Shown here: positions 17,864-27,491 of the stretch, in pieces | Position numbering within the stretch: position 1 is the stretch's first letter | Layout: every line of letters starts with the position of its first letter | NCBI GenBank assembly: GCA_019359675.1 | Contig: JAHHGX010000087.1 | Span: forward strand, 57,458-121,457 | Length of the DNA stretch: 64,000 nucleotides | Source: Calothrix sp. FI2-JRJ7 | GTDB taxonomy: Bacteria > Cyanobacteriota > Cyanobacteriia > Cyanobacteriales > Nostocaceae | Reading direction: 5' to 3' | The notes under the pieces: generated by a model | Database searches by the model: none | The model's input: the letters and a program-made list of their open reading frames with translations, nothing else | What the model was told of the DNA's origin: nothing | Made by a program: the position numbers and the translations under genes

Positions 17864-19474
17864 TTATTTTGGTATTTGAGACGGTTTCAATCCTAAAGAG
17901 AATAGAATATTTCGAGCGGCAATTTCACCAGTTCTGCAACCACCTTCCATATATCCCTGAAATTTTTGGGAACAATGTTCACCTGCGAAAAATATATTAT
18001 CTACGCTTTGCTGTTCAACACCAGATATACCTGTCCACTGTCCAACTAGGTAACACGCATAAGAACCTTGTGTATATTCTTCTCCTGTCCAATATGCACG
18101 TAATGCATTACCTTGACGATATGAGCTAATATCTGGGAAAATTTGCTCTAATTGTGATAAGAACTTTTGTGCTTGAGATTCTGCGGCGCCATTACCTATA
18201 GCGAATCCTTGTTTACCACCTGTGAAGTTGGTTATAATTCCAGGTACGCTGCGATGATTACGAGTAGCTTCCCAAGTATAACCGAAGCCTAAGTCTGTAG
18301 AGACAAATGCTGTTGATTTATAACGAGTACGCCATATACGTTCTTTATAAGCAGTAATTAGTTTACTATTGGTTCCATAACCAAGTTCGGCAATTGCTTT
18401 TTGTTTGAGTGGTGGTAAATCTATGTTTAATGCTACCGCACGCAGTGTTGTATAAGGCAATGCTAACAAGACTCGTTCATAAATCTTTTCAAAGGTGCGA
18501 TTTCCTGCACGTATACTAACTTGGTAACGTCCATCTGGTTGGGTTGTAATAGCTTCTAACTCTGTCCCTGTTTCTATAGAATTTGTTAAAGCTTTTGCCA
18601 ATAAAGTTGGTATTTGGTCATTTCCACCCTTAATTTGGTAACGTTCATCGCTATCTCCAGTAATATTCAAACCCTCACCGTTAGTACCAATAAAAAGCAG
18701 CATGTTCAAACAAGATTGTTCTGCTGCTTCACGACCGTATAAACCAGTGTAAGCATTTTGTAGCAACTGATTTAAAATTGGGTTGATTTGCGCTTGCTCG
18801 AGATATTCACTAATCGAGGTATTATCCAACTTTATCGCAATTGGGTTACGAGTGCGGTAATTTATAGTGTTTACGGAATCTAAAGATACATTGCCAAGAA
18901 CAGCTAAATCTTGCTTAACTTTTTTTACTAACGGAATATTCCATTCAGCAACTTCTGTATCTTCAATTTTACGTCCTTGATAATACCGTATTGACGGCGC
19001 CAATTTTTGGTCGGCAGTATACAAATCAACTGTTTCCAAATTTAATTCTCTTGCTAATCTCCGTAAACTAGTATGAGTTGTATCAATAAACTCTCCACCG
19101 ATATCAGCATAAATTCTAGTACCACCCACGTTACGAGCAGTATATATTCTGCCACCAATACGGTTCCTTGCTTCGATAATATCTACAGGGACTCCAGCTT
19201 GTTTTAAACGATAACCAGCAGTTAATCCGGCAATTCCTGCACCTACTATCAAAACTTTAGGAACTGCTGCTGCTGCGATTTGGTTGTTTCCATCATGCCA
19301 TGTTGCGGCAGCTATTGCACTTACAATTCCCAATCCAGAGTAAATAAAACGGCGCCGAGTTGTTTTATGCTTGAACATATCAACTAACTCTGTAACCGGA
19401 ATTCCTGTTTCAATGCTTGTTTGAGCGATTCTGTAACTTCGCTGCAACATCGACATTAGTGTAGATTTTCCCAT
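17864..19474 (-). CDS. Flavin amine oxidase with twin-arginine-like leader
   Basis: The 536-residue protein has TTRRRFIYSG (about 38-47) followed by a hydrophobic stretch, a likely Tat signal, though it starts unusually far from the N-terminus. KVLIVGAGIAGLTAGYRL (about 73-90) is the dinucleotide-binding motif, with RNRIGGRIYT the second FAD contact. The C-terminal NIFFAGEHCSQKFQGYMEGG closes the flavin site. This fits L-amino-acid oxidase or monoamine oxidase-like enzymes that deaminate amines with release of hydrogen peroxide. Export to the periplasm is inferred. It is a single-gene unit; downstream toward glcD are 200 bp without genes. Confidence 0.85.
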   Translation of the reverse strand: MGKSTLMSMLQRSYRIAQTSIETGIPVTELVDMFKHKTTRRRFIYSGLGIVSAIAAATWHDGNNQIAAAAVPKVLIVGAGIAGLTAGYRLKQAGVPVDIIEARNRIGGRIYTARNVGGTRIYADIGGEFIDTTHTSLRRLARELNLETVDLYTADQKLAPSIRYYQGRKIEDTEVAEWNIPLVKKVKQDLAVLGNVSLDSVNTINYRTRNPIAIKLDNTSISEYLEQAQINPILNQLLQNAYTGLYGREAAEQSCLNMLLFIGTNGEGLNITGDSDERYQIKGGNDQIPTLLAKALTNSIETGTELEAITTQPDGRYQVSIRAGNRTFEKIYERVLLALPYTTLRAVALNIDLPPLKQKAIAELGYGTNSKLITAYKERIWRTRYKSTAFVSTDLGFGYTWEATRNHRSVPGIITNFTGGKQGFAIGNGAAESQAQKFLSQLEQIFPDISSYRQGNALRAYWTGEEYTQGSYACYLVGQWTGISGVEQQSVDNIFFAGEHCSQKFQGYMEGGCRTGEIAARNILFSLGLKPSQIPK

Positions 19475-19577
19475 ATCATTTACTGTAGTGGCGCCAATCG
19501 TATACAGATTTTATTAAAACATTAAAAAGGTCAGAGTTATTATCTCCGAGCCATGACTAAAGTATAGTTTTACTTTT

Positions 19578-20052
19578 TTACTGGTTATTTAACCATTTTT
19601 CGATATCAGATACATTGTTAAAATCTAAAAATGCTACTGCGAGATTTTATAACTGTTCGGTAGGCAAAATTTTTACCTTTTCAATTAATAGCGCATCTAT
19701 ATTTTTAATCTTCCATGTAACAGTGCTAAGTAGACAAAGCTCTTATTTTTTCAATTAATAATGCATCTACCTTTTTAAAACGTCGATTTAACAGACGACG
19801 AATTATTTCAAATCCTTCTTGCTGTCTACCTTACTGTAATATATCTTGATAAATAACAGATTCTTTCATCATGTCCTCACTGAGTAAACTGCGAATCAAA
19901 TTTTTGTCAAACCTCAAACCAGCTAATATTTCTGTATATCCTGCTGTGTTTTGCCTTTCACCTTTATTTGAAATTGTAGCAATCTTCTGGGCAACCTGCG
20001 ACAATAACGGTTGAGGTGCGTTTGTTTGTGTTAACGGTGCCATTTGATACAA
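19578..20052 (-). pseudogene. Broken Rpn-type nuclease (DUF4351) 3' part
   Basis: Only the C-terminal third of an Rpn/transposase-like nuclease remains. An open part (20052 to 19834) encodes LTQTNAPQPLLSQVAQKIA and ends ESVIYQDILQ at a TAA. Beyond that stop, the same frame continues with recognisable GRQQEGFEIIRRLLNRRF and VDALLIEKIRALST, then another stop. After a shift of frame, a second DALLIEKVKILPTEQL appears, then a stop, then NLAVAFLDFNNVSDIEKWL, the usual DUF4351 end. The N-terminal catalytic domain is missing. At least three in-frame stops, one frameshift and a partly duplicated segment show decay. In the family, intact proteins are dispersed recombination-promoting nucleases. Confidence 0.8.
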
Positions 20053-20257
20053 AGGGTGTGTAAAAGTTTCAATAAGTATGTAATAAAATATGTATAAACT
20101 ACATAATTAAAAATCTCAAGTAACAAAAATAACATTTATTATCAATTAAATTTAAAGATTTGGTTAAGCTATATTATTTTTTTGTTGAAACATATTGTGT
20201 AAATTTACTGAATTAGCTAAGTTAATTGCATCTTCAATATTATTTATATTAAATTGA

Positions 20258-21112
20258 ATGAAATTCACTTCATTGTTTGCAGTCGCAGGAATATCTGCTT
20301 TTATGATACAAGCGCAAGTAGCTGTAGCGCAGACCGAAAGTCAGGTAGATGAAATGACACAAAAGTTTACAGTTTTAATCGATAGTATAGATAATTCTTC
20401 CGGGTCTGGAGTTATTGTCAAAAAGCAAGGTAATGTTTATTCTGTACTGACTAACTGGCATGTTGTTGATGAAACTATTTCTAATTATAAAATTATTACT
20501 TCAGACGGTGACAGTTACGCGATAAATGAAGGTTCTGTAAGTCAATTGCCAGGAGTTGATGCTGCAATAGTTCAATTTACTAGTGATATTAATTACCCTG
20601 TTGCCAAATTAGGCAGTTCGCAGTCGTTACAGCGTAATCAAAAAGTTTATTCTGCGGGTTTCCCTGGACGTTCCTTTGCTATTAAACGTCCCATTTATCA
20701 TTTTGTCCCTGGTAAAGTGATTTTTAATGCTTCGTATTTAAAGCCAATTTCTGTAAAAGGTTATGGTTTAGTTTATGATAACCCTGTGTTGCCAGGGATG
20801 AGCGGTGGTCCAATCTTAAATGAAAAAGGTGAGTTGGTTGGTATCAATGGTAAAGTGGAAATATTTAGCTATGATACTCCTAAGTTAAATCCAGAGTTTT
20901 ATCGTATTCGCACTGCTAGAAGTCTTGGTATTCCTATTCAAACTTATATTCTTTGGGCAGATAACTCTAAACCTAATCATACTGTTACCCAGGCGCCGTT
21001 TGTTTTGACTTCACCGTCTCAAACAAGCATTACCGATAAATTTATACCCGTTGAAAATTATTACTTAAATGATAATGCAAAATTTAATACTACTAATTTT
21101 AAATTAAAGTAA
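20258..21112 (+). CDS. Secreted trypsin-like serine protease
   Basis: A 284-residue S1/HtrA-like protease. An N-terminal signal peptide (residues 1-24, ending AVAQ) predicts export. The catalytic triad can be read directly: His68 in TNWHVVD, Asp101 in GVDAAIVQF and Ser182 in LPGMSGGPIL. The domain ends near residue 215 with GELVGING, and the remaining about 65 residues are polar with no PDZ domain, so it is not a full HtrA/Deg protein. Likely role is periplasmic or extracellular proteolysis. It lies alone downstream of the Rpn remnant, with a very AT-rich promoter region. Confidence 0.85.
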   Translation: MKFTSLFAVAGISAFMIQAQVAVAQTESQVDEMTQKFTVLIDSIDNSSGSGVIVKKQGNVYSVLTNWHVVDETISNYKIITSDGDSYAINEGSVSQLPGVDAAIVQFTSDINYPVAKLGSSQSLQRNQKVYSAGFPGRSFAIKRPIYHFVPGKVIFNASYLKPISVKGYGLVYDNPVLPGMSGGPILNEKGELVGINGKVEIFSYDTPKLNPEFYRIRTARSLGIPIQTYILWADNSKPNHTVTQAPFVLTSPSQTSITDKFIPVENYYLNDNAKFNTTNFKLK

Positions 21113-21178
21113 TGCAAGAAATGGCTAATTGTAAACGACAATTAGCCAGGAGCAACCAGGAACGTTTAAATGAGGTAA

Positions 21179-21604
21179 TTAACAGCAGTCGTCATCGACT
21201 CGTTCGCACTGGTAATTAGCTCTAATTTCATGGTTAAAATATTTACCAATAGAATCAGTTTCTTGCAACTCATCCCAAATTTCTGACTCTACTCCTGTAT
21301 ATTGGTAAACTGCACCATTATTAAATTCGACTTGCAATATATGGTTTTCTGCATCGTAACCAAGAGCATTTGCCATCGATGAGTCTACAGGCAGCATCTC
21401 TACCCTTTCTGATACCGAAGGTAAAGCATTACTAGAAATAGATGCAACTATATTATTAAGTTGCTGCAACCCATTATACGCCGCAACAGGCGCCTCTATT
21501 TCTATCAACTCAAGTTCATCTTGAGTTTGTAGCAACAACTGTAAGTGTCCTTTATCATGACCAACAGCTACAACACTGCCTAAGTTTAATCTCGATAGCT
21601 TCAT
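21179..21604 (-). CDS. KTSC-domain protein
   Basis: The ATG at 21604 is preferred to a GTG at 21613 because GGAG lies 7 nt before it. The 141-residue protein has an N-terminal half of short strands (LNLGSVVAVGHDKGHLQLLL) and a C-terminal KTSC-like domain of about 60 residues: the stretch SSMANALGYDAENHILQVEF, then GAVYQYTGVESEIWDEL and SIGKYFNHEIRANY. KTSC domains are small and of unknown function, sometimes linked to RNA or nucleotide handling. It ends in DDDCC. No operon partner. Confidence 0.75.
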   Translation of the reverse strand: MKLSRLNLGSVVAVGHDKGHLQLLLQTQDELELIEIEAPVAAYNGLQQLNNIVASISSNALPSVSERVEMLPVDSSMANALGYDAENHILQVEFNNGAVYQYTGVESEIWDELQETDSIGKYFNHEIRANYQCERVDDDCC

Positions 21605-21827
21605 CAACTCCACTCCTGTTTATTTAAATTATTTGGCTTGAATCGTTTATAATGCTCTTATCACAAAATTTTTACTTAATACATAAATACTATAGAGTAG
21701 AGATTAAGTCAAGGGTTTGACGAAAAATAATTAGAACTTATAGAGCGTAAAGTTTTTAAGTTTAGTTTCGAGCTTTGTGTTTTCCCAGAGATTTGGTACA
21801 ATTCATGCAGCTAAGAAATGATAAACA

Positions 21828-23033
21828 ATGCTGCAAATTCGCGGGTTGGTAAAAGCTGCTCAGAAAGCGCAGGAACAATTGAAGATAGGAGTCAGGGATG
21901 CGGATGTCCCAACGTTCGCTCATTTTGTCCTCACTTCGGTTGAGACAGTGGAACGTTTATGTGCTGATGCGAGAGTAACACCGCATCAATTGCCAGCACG
22001 TTCACGTCAAGCGTATTATTTTCTTAAAAATATTGATTTGCAGAACTTACCATCTACAGGTACCCATCTACGTTCGATGGTGCAAACGATAGGAATTAAG
22101 AACATTAAAACGCAACAGCGAGCGATTTCGTGGAAAATATCGCAGTTAGCTCAAAATTCACATCTTGACTGTGAGCAAATACACGAAGTTAGCGACTGTA
22201 TACATGAAGTTGTGCAAGCAATAGAAAAGATATGTTTTACTCAGCAAGTCACACCAGCTAACCTTACTAGTTCATCGCGACAAATTTATGCTTGGTTAAA
22301 GTACTTGGCGCCACATGAAAATGTAAAGTTACATATAGAAGCAACTCAGCGTGTTTACACAATAGCAAAAGAATTATGCAGCAAATATGGACATGAATCA
22401 GTGAATTTTGTAGTAGAAATCACAAATTTGGCTGGACTGTATCGAAGTCGCTGGGTTGGAAACGATATAAATTTGGTAATGAGCGAAGGATTTATAAATG
22501 CAGGAGAAGAAGTACTAACAGCATTAGTTCAAACATCATTACGAGGAAAAAGTTCTTCAAATACGCGAATAATTCGTGAATACGCGAGTTTAGACGAATT
22601 TAGTGACATTTTATTAGAATTAGATTTAATTGTTGAGACAGTCACCGAAGACGGTAAAGGTTCGCATTACAACTTAGAAACATTATTTGACAAAATCAAC
22701 ACCGAGTACTTCAGTAACGCATTAACCAAACCGCGTTTAATTTGGAGTCAAATGCAAACTTACCGTAAATTTGGACATTACGAACCAGCACGTGACAGAA
22801 TAGTTATCAGCCTAACACTAGACGAACCAATAATACCTCAATACGTAGTAGAATTCGTCATCTACCATGAAATGCTGCACAAATATTACGGAGAAAAATG
22901 GGTAAACGGTAGACGCATGGTACACACAACAGAATTTAGAGCATCAGAAGCACAATTCAAATATTACAACGAAGCCGAAGCTTGGTTAAGCAAATTGGCA
23001 CGTAGGGTGTGTCACAGCAATAACAACCACTAA
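21828..23033 (+). CDS. SprT-like zinc metalloprotein
   Basis: A 401-residue protein. The first about 280 residues are helical and unrecognised, except for repeated segments around residues 28-60 and 125-155 (ETVERLCADARVTPHQLPARS vs a similar IEKICFTQQVTPANLTSSS), which suggests internal duplication. The C-terminal domain has the SprT-like layout: LFDKINTEYFSNALTKPRLIW, then VVEFVIYHEMLHKYYG, where HExxH is the zinc site, and a later His-Thr-Thr-Glu-Phe-Arg that may give the third ligand. SprT/SPRTN relatives are DNA-linked proteases; that role is not shown. The last nine residues are encoded by a hairpin repeat. Confidence 0.75.
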   Translation: MLQIRGLVKAAQKAQEQLKIGVRDADVPTFAHFVLTSVETVERLCADARVTPHQLPARSRQAYYFLKNIDLQNLPSTGTHLRSMVQTIGIKNIKTQQRAISWKISQLAQNSHLDCEQIHEVSDCIHEVVQAIEKICFTQQVTPANLTSSSRQIYAWLKYLAPHENVKLHIEATQRVYTIAKELCSKYGHESVNFVVEITNLAGLYRSRWVGNDINLVMSEGFINAGEEVLTALVQTSLRGKSSSNTRIIREYASLDEFSDILLELDLIVETVTEDGKGSHYNLETLFDKINTEYFSNALTKPRLIWSQMQTYRKFGHYEPARDRIVISLTLDEPIIPQYVVEFVIYHEMLHKYYGEKWVNGRRMVHTTEFRASEAQFKYYNEAEAWLSKLARRVCHSNNNH

Positions 23034-23068
23034 ACGAAGCGTAAATTTAACTAACTGTGACGCACCAT
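23002..23068. repeat. GTAGGGTGTGT-family hairpin, inner word CACAG
   Basis: GTAGGGTGTGTCACAG (23002-23017) pairs with CTGTGACGCACCAT (23055-23068). The left arm lies inside the coding end of the SprT-like gene and supplies its last codons (RRVCHSNNNH then stop), so the element arrived in, or replaced, the original 3' end. Confidence 0.8.
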
Positions 23069-23085
23069 CTTTATAAATTCCGAAT

Positions 23086-24300
23086 TTATTTGAACTTCAA
23101 ACCAGGCGCCTCTACTATATAATAGGTCAGCGTCGCCAACACAGACGAAAGAAATATCGTGCCAACGAGAGTTGAATAAAACTGTTCAATCGGAACCTTA
23201 GACAAAAAATTGACGCCAACCCGATTTATAATCGGCATATGCCATACATATATACCATACGATAACACCCCAAGTATTTCCAACGCACGTACTGGGTTTC
23301 TAACAATTGCTGTAAACGTTAATTTTGCATTCTGAGTATAGAAGTTATATACTTTCTTGTCAAATGCGTATATAAAGATACAAGTAATTAATGCAGTTAA
23401 AGGTTGTAGTATAAAGATTGTAGTTGATGTGCGAAAACCTTTGGCGCCTCTAGAAGGTAGTCCCCATAATTCTTGGGCATAAAAGTGATATGCTGTATAC
23501 AAGTAAAGTATAATTAGCAAAATAACAGCAAGAATTTTCAAGTTTGTTTTTACTGACTGTGTTTTTGAACATTGAATCAAGGGATTGATTAAAAAACCAC
23601 ACAGGAATACATCTAAATTTGTCAGTAATGGTGTATACCAATAAGTAAATGTGTACTGAATATGATTGGTAATTTGTGAGTAAAAGCTTAGATAAATTGC
23701 TAGTTTGATAAGTGCGACTGTAAGAATAATTAGTATTATGGCGATAAAAGCACGTTTTTGATTGGATACGAGTTTTGAGAATAACGCATATGCAAAAGGA
23801 ACAATCAAATAAAACTGTATCTCAGTTGATATTGACCATAATGCATCATTAAAGGGTACACTTCGCACGTTCATGTGAGGTTGATATGTGAAGGTTAGCA
23901 ACCTGATGAGATGTCCCCAGTTGTCGGTTTGAAGTATAGAAGGATAGACAAAGAGGGCACAGATAAACACGGTGAAGTAGTATAATGGACATATCCGAAT
24001 AATGCGGTTTTTCCAAAATTTGATAATTCCTTCAATATCTAAAGTATAGCGGTGAGTATAAAAAGCTTTTCCCATTAGATATCCTGAAAGGCAAAAGAAT
24101 ATCCATACAGCTACTAAACCGTTGCTAAATGTCAACCAAGATATGTCATAATTTTTATATATTATGGCGTTGCGAGGAGGAGAACAGTGAATTATCACTA
24201 CCATCAAACAGGCAAATCCTCGTAGTATGAGTAAAGCATCTGGTTTATTAGATGTTTCGTTGATAGGTTGATTAGTAAAAGATATATTTTCGACTTTCAC
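23086..24300 (-). CDS. Acyltransferase family 3 (OafA/YrhL-type) membrane protein
   Basis: The 404-residue protein has about ten hydrophobic segments and the family signature LRGFACLMVVIIHCS with the conserved His38. A cytoplasmic motif FWKNRIIRICPLYYF (about 91-106), the conserved Arg-x-x-Arg/Pro region, follows; LGVLSYGIYVWHMPII near the end is the last typical helix. These enzymes O-acylate cell-envelope sugars or lipids, usually from acetyl-CoA. The best start is GTG at 24300 and lacks a clear ribosome site; no better start was seen. Divergent from pepP with 88 bp between them. Confidence 0.85.
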   Translation of the reverse strand: MKVENISFTNQPINETSNKPDALLILRGFACLMVVIIHCSPPRNAIIYKNYDISWLTFSNGLVAVWIFFCLSGYLMGKAFYTHRYTLDIEGIIKFWKNRIIRICPLYYFTVFICALFVYPSILQTDNWGHLIRLLTFTYQPHMNVRSVPFNDALWSISTEIQFYLIVPFAYALFSKLVSNQKRAFIAIILIILTVALIKLAIYLSFYSQITNHIQYTFTYWYTPLLTNLDVFLCGFLINPLIQCSKTQSVKTNLKILAVILLIILYLYTAYHFYAQELWGLPSRGAKGFRTSTTIFILQPLTALITCIFIYAFDKKVYNFYTQNAKLTFTAIVRNPVRALEILGVLSYGIYVWHMPIINRVGVNFLSKVPIEQFYSTLVGTIFLSSVLATLTYYIVEAPGLKFK

Positions 24301-24388
24301 GCACGCTCGCTCGTTGTTTTTGCTTGCAATGAGATTATCATAGCAGTAGGATTAACAAACCTATGGGGAATTGAAAAGTTAGACAGTT

Positions 24389-25702
24389 ATGTATAATGAG
24401 TATCAGCAGCGTCGCGAGCAATTGATGGCTAAGATTGGTGATGGAACTGCGATTTTTTGCAGTGCGCCGAACGCGGTAATGCACAATGATGTTGAGTATA
24501 ATTATCGTCAAGATAGTGATTTCTACTATTTGACGGGTTTTAATGAACCGCAAGCTGTTGCTGTGTTAGCACCACATCACAATGAACATAAGTTTGTGTT
24601 GTTCGTTCGACCCAAAGATAGAGATGCAGAAATTTGGAGTGGTTATCGTTGTGGTGTTGATGCTGCTAAACAAATTTATGGCGCCGACGAAGTATACTCA
24701 ATTGCAGAGCTTGACGAGAAATTACCATCTTATTTAGAAAAAGCGAGTCGCATATACTATCACCTTGGACGTGAGCGGGGCTTTAATGATAAGGTAATAA
24801 TGCATTGGCAACGTTTGATGCGAACTTATCCTAAACGGGGAACAGGGCCAATCGCGATAGAAGATACTGCTCCTGTTTTACATAGTTTACGTTTAGTTAA
24901 GAGCGAATCAGAGTTAGAATTGATGCGAAAAGCTGCTGATATTGCAGTTGAAGCGCATAATTCAGCGATGAAGTTTGTAGAACCTGGACGTTATGAATAT
25001 GAAGTGCAGGCAGAAATTGAGCATATCTTTCGTTTACGAGGAGGGATGGGGCCAGCTTATCCTTCGATAGTCGCAAGCGGCGCCAACGCATGTGTATTGC
25101 ACTATATCGAAAACCATAGTCAAATGCAAGATGGACAGTTACTGTTAATCGATGCAGGATGCGCTTACGGTTATTATAATTCTGATATTACCCGCACCTT
25201 TCCAGTTGGGAATAAATTCACGTCAGAGCAGAAAATATTATATGAGATAGTACTCGAAGCACAGAAAAAAGCCATAGCTCAAGTGCAACCAGGCAATCCC
25301 TATAATCTTATTCACGATGTTGCTGTTCGTACTATTACCGAAGGACTTGTAGAAATAGGTTTACTCAAAGGTGAGATTGATACTCTGATTCAAGAAGAGA
25401 AATATAAACCTTTCTATATGCACCGCACCGGACATTGGTTAGGTTTAGATGTACATGACGTGGGTGTATATCAACATGGAGAAGATAAACCCCAAATATT
25501 ACAACCCGGTCAAATCACAACAGTGGAACCAGGTATATATATAGTACCAGGTACACAACCTGCTGAAGGGCAACCCGAAATAGACCCACGTTGGGTAGGT
25601 ATTGGAATACGTATTGAAGACGATGTGTTAGTCACACCTACTGGTAATGATGTACTGACAGCAGGAGTACCCAAGGAAATAAACGACCTTCAACATATCT
25701 AA
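24389..25702 (+). CDS. pepP: Xaa-Pro aminopeptidase
   Basis: A 437-residue aminopeptidase P of the M24B family that removes N-terminal residues before proline. The N-terminal creatinase-like domain covers residues 1-170 (QDSDFYYLTGF). The pita-bread catalytic domain has the five dimetal ligands in order: Asp255 and Asp266 (LLIDAGCAYGYYNSDITRTF), His349 (HRTGHWLGLDVHD), Glu380 (TVEPGIY) and Glu410 (RIEDDV). Length and spacing are normal, so the enzyme should be active and cytosolic. It is transcribed alone and ends at a strong hairpin. Confidence 0.95.
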   Translation: MYNEYQQRREQLMAKIGDGTAIFCSAPNAVMHNDVEYNYRQDSDFYYLTGFNEPQAVAVLAPHHNEHKFVLFVRPKDRDAEIWSGYRCGVDAAKQIYGADEVYSIAELDEKLPSYLEKASRIYYHLGRERGFNDKVIMHWQRLMRTYPKRGTGPIAIEDTAPVLHSLRLVKSESELELMRKAADIAVEAHNSAMKFVEPGRYEYEVQAEIEHIFRLRGGMGPAYPSIVASGANACVLHYIENHSQMQDGQLLLIDAGCAYGYYNSDITRTFPVGNKFTSEQKILYEIVLEAQKKAIAQVQPGNPYNLIHDVAVRTITEGLVEIGLLKGEIDTLIQEEKYKPFYMHRTGHWLGLDVHDVGVYQHGEDKPQILQPGQITTVEPGIYIVPGTQPAEGQPEIDPRWVGIGIRIEDDVLVTPTGNDVLTAGVPKEINDLQHI

Positions 25703-25721
25703 CTTCTCTACATTTTAAATT

Positions 25722-25743
25722 TTTGTCGCCTATGGGCGACAAA
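25722..25743. terminator. Hairpin between convergent pepP and aldo/keto reductase genes
   Basis: TTTGTCGCC (25722-25730), loop TATG, GGCGACAAA (25735-25743): a perfect 9-bp stem with A/T at its foot on both sides, which suits termination in both directions. Confidence 0.75.
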
Positions 25744-25760
25744 TTACATGTAATGGTATG

Positions 25761-26747
25761 TTACTTAGTTTGAAAGATGTTTTGCACCATTTTTTTATCT
25801 AAGCTAGCGGCTATTTTATCTAATTCTTCAACTTCTGCACTATCTAATAACCAACCAATGGCGCCTATATTCTGTTGTGCTTGTTGTGGAGATTTGGCGC
25901 CTGGTATTGGTATAGTACCTTTAGCGATGCACCAATTGATAGCAATTTGAGCTAAAGTTTTATTTCTAGTTTGGGAAATTTCCTGCATACAGTCTAGTAA
26001 CGGTTTCATCCCCGGTAAGATTTGTCTACAAGCTAAACCCCGAATACCTTTGGGATATGAACCTTCAGAATATTTTCCGGTAAGTAATCCTAATGCTAAC
26101 GGACTATAAGCAATTATTTTTATACCAAGCTCATCACAAACTTCTTTCAACCCTAACTCAGTCACAGGATAAGTTGATAATAAAGAGTACTGAACTTGGA
26201 GCGTAGTAATTGGTACTCCTCGCTCAGTGAATAATTTATGCGCCCATTTTAAACGCTTTGTTCCATAATTAGATAATCCTACACCTCTCACTAATCCTTG
26301 CTCATACAAATCTGCCAACCCGTTGAGAAGTGCAGGTTCTTGCCAAGGTGCATAATTTGCAGTTGACCAATGCATTTGCACTAAATCAATATTTCTACCA
26401 AGACGTTTTGCACTTATCTTACCAGCAGTGACCATTGACTTCCGAGTCAATCTCCAAGGATAAGCAGCAAGTTTAGTTGCTATACAGATATTTTCTTTAT
26501 TGGCGCCGTTTGAGTTTGTAGAATATGCTTGAGAAAACTGTCCTAAAAGTTGTTCGCTGCGACCATTGAGTTTACCAGTTCCATAAGAATCACCCGTATC
26601 GAACAAAGTGACACCGTTTGAAACACACAAGTTAAAGACGGCTTGTAAATCATTGTCCATAGAAGTATCATATCCCCAGAGCAAACGGTTTCCCCATGCC
26701 CAAGTTCCGCACCCCATTATTGGCAAAGTAATTTGGCTAAGTAACAT
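25761..26747 (-). CDS. Aldo/keto reductase
   Basis: A 328-residue (beta/alpha)8 NADPH oxidoreductase. The active-site residues are visible: Asp and Tyr in FDTGDSYGTG, Lys in ATKLAAYPWR and His in VQMHWS. The C-terminal cofactor part has IPIPGAKSPQQAQQN. The ATG at 26747 is used; an upstream TTG two codons earlier is possible. Similar proteins in cyanobacteria and plant plastids reduce aldehydes or pyridoxal; the substrate here is unknown. It lies 40 bp downstream of tsaB on the same strand, so the two may be co-transcribed. Confidence 0.9.
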   Translation of the reverse strand: MLLSQITLPIMGCGTWAWGNRLLWGYDTSMDNDLQAVFNLCVSNGVTLFDTGDSYGTGKLNGRSEQLLGQFSQAYSTNSNGANKENICIATKLAAYPWRLTRKSMVTAGKISAKRLGRNIDLVQMHWSTANYAPWQEPALLNGLADLYEQGLVRGVGLSNYGTKRLKWAHKLFTERGVPITTLQVQYSLLSTYPVTELGLKEVCDELGIKIIAYSPLALGLLTGKYSEGSYPKGIRGLACRQILPGMKPLLDCMQEISQTRNKTLAQIAINWCIAKGTIPIPGAKSPQQAQQNIGAIGWLLDSAEVEELDKIAASLDKKMVQNIFQTK

Positions 26748-26787
26748 TGCCAAAACCAGTAATTATAGAACAAGTAACATTTTACCT

Positions 26788-27417
26788 TTAAATATCCACA
26801 GGATGTTGTCCATAAAAAGGTAAAGCTTCTGACCAAATAGGGCGCCGACCTTGTTGCCAATCCGAATAGGCTAGTTGTAAAATAGTCGTTACGGTTGCTG
26901 CTAACCCAGATTTTACTTCTACTAAATCATAAGAATCAAAGCTGGCTAAGTTAGAGTGCCAAGCTTCAGGTGTAAATACGGTATCGTTCAGCAATGTATT
27001 TATTCCTGCTTCATTAGATATGATTTTATATACTGCTCCAAATAACTGTCCTCGTTGTGCGGGCATTTGTACTGCAATAATATCTGTATCTGATTTCTCG
27101 TTTCCCTTCATCTTCGCAACTGCTGCCAAAGTAGAAATAGCAAACACGGGTATATTTAACTGTTGTCCTAAAGTACGTGCAGCAACCATACCGATACGTG
27201 TTCCTGTGAAACCACCAGGACCTTTAGCAACAGCGATAAATGCGATATCCTTCCAAGTTTGCGGTTTGATGAACTCCATTAAATAAGCGTGTAAATGACT
27301 TGATAACTCACGTTCTAAGTTCCAAACCTGAGAACGTGTATCAATAGAATTACTTATCGCTAAACCTAATTCTGGTGTAGTAGTATGTAGTGCTATGCCG
27401 TATTTGCTTGCTTCCAT
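26788..27417 (-). CDS. tsaB: tRNA threonylcarbamoyladenosine biosynthesis protein TsaB
   Basis: The 209-residue protein belongs to the ASKHA-fold TsaB/YeaZ family, which partners TsaD in making t6A37 on tRNAs that read ANN codons. Diagnostic segments are YGIALHTTTPELGLAIS at the N-terminus and VAKGPGGFTGTRIGMVAARTLG near residues 68-90. The ATG at 27417 is preferred to a TTG five codons upstream. TsaB lacks catalytic activity and acts as a scaffold. It is followed by an aldo/keto reductase. Upstream is a 550-bp repeat-rich gap. Confidence 0.92.
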   Translation of the reverse strand: MEASKYGIALHTTTPELGLAISNSIDTRSQVWNLERELSSHLHAYLMEFIKPQTWKDIAFIAVAKGPGGFTGTRIGMVAARTLGQQLNIPVFAISTLAAVAKMKGNEKSDTDIIAVQMPAQRGQLFGAVYKIISNEAGINTLLNDTVFTPEAWHSNLASFDSYDLVEVKSGLAATVTTILQLAYSDWQQGRRPIWSEALPFYGQHPVDI

Positions 27418-27491
27418 CGAGTTAAACGCCAAAATTTGATAATGCGCCGATTTATAATTTTAACAAATATTTATGGCGTTACGAATATATA

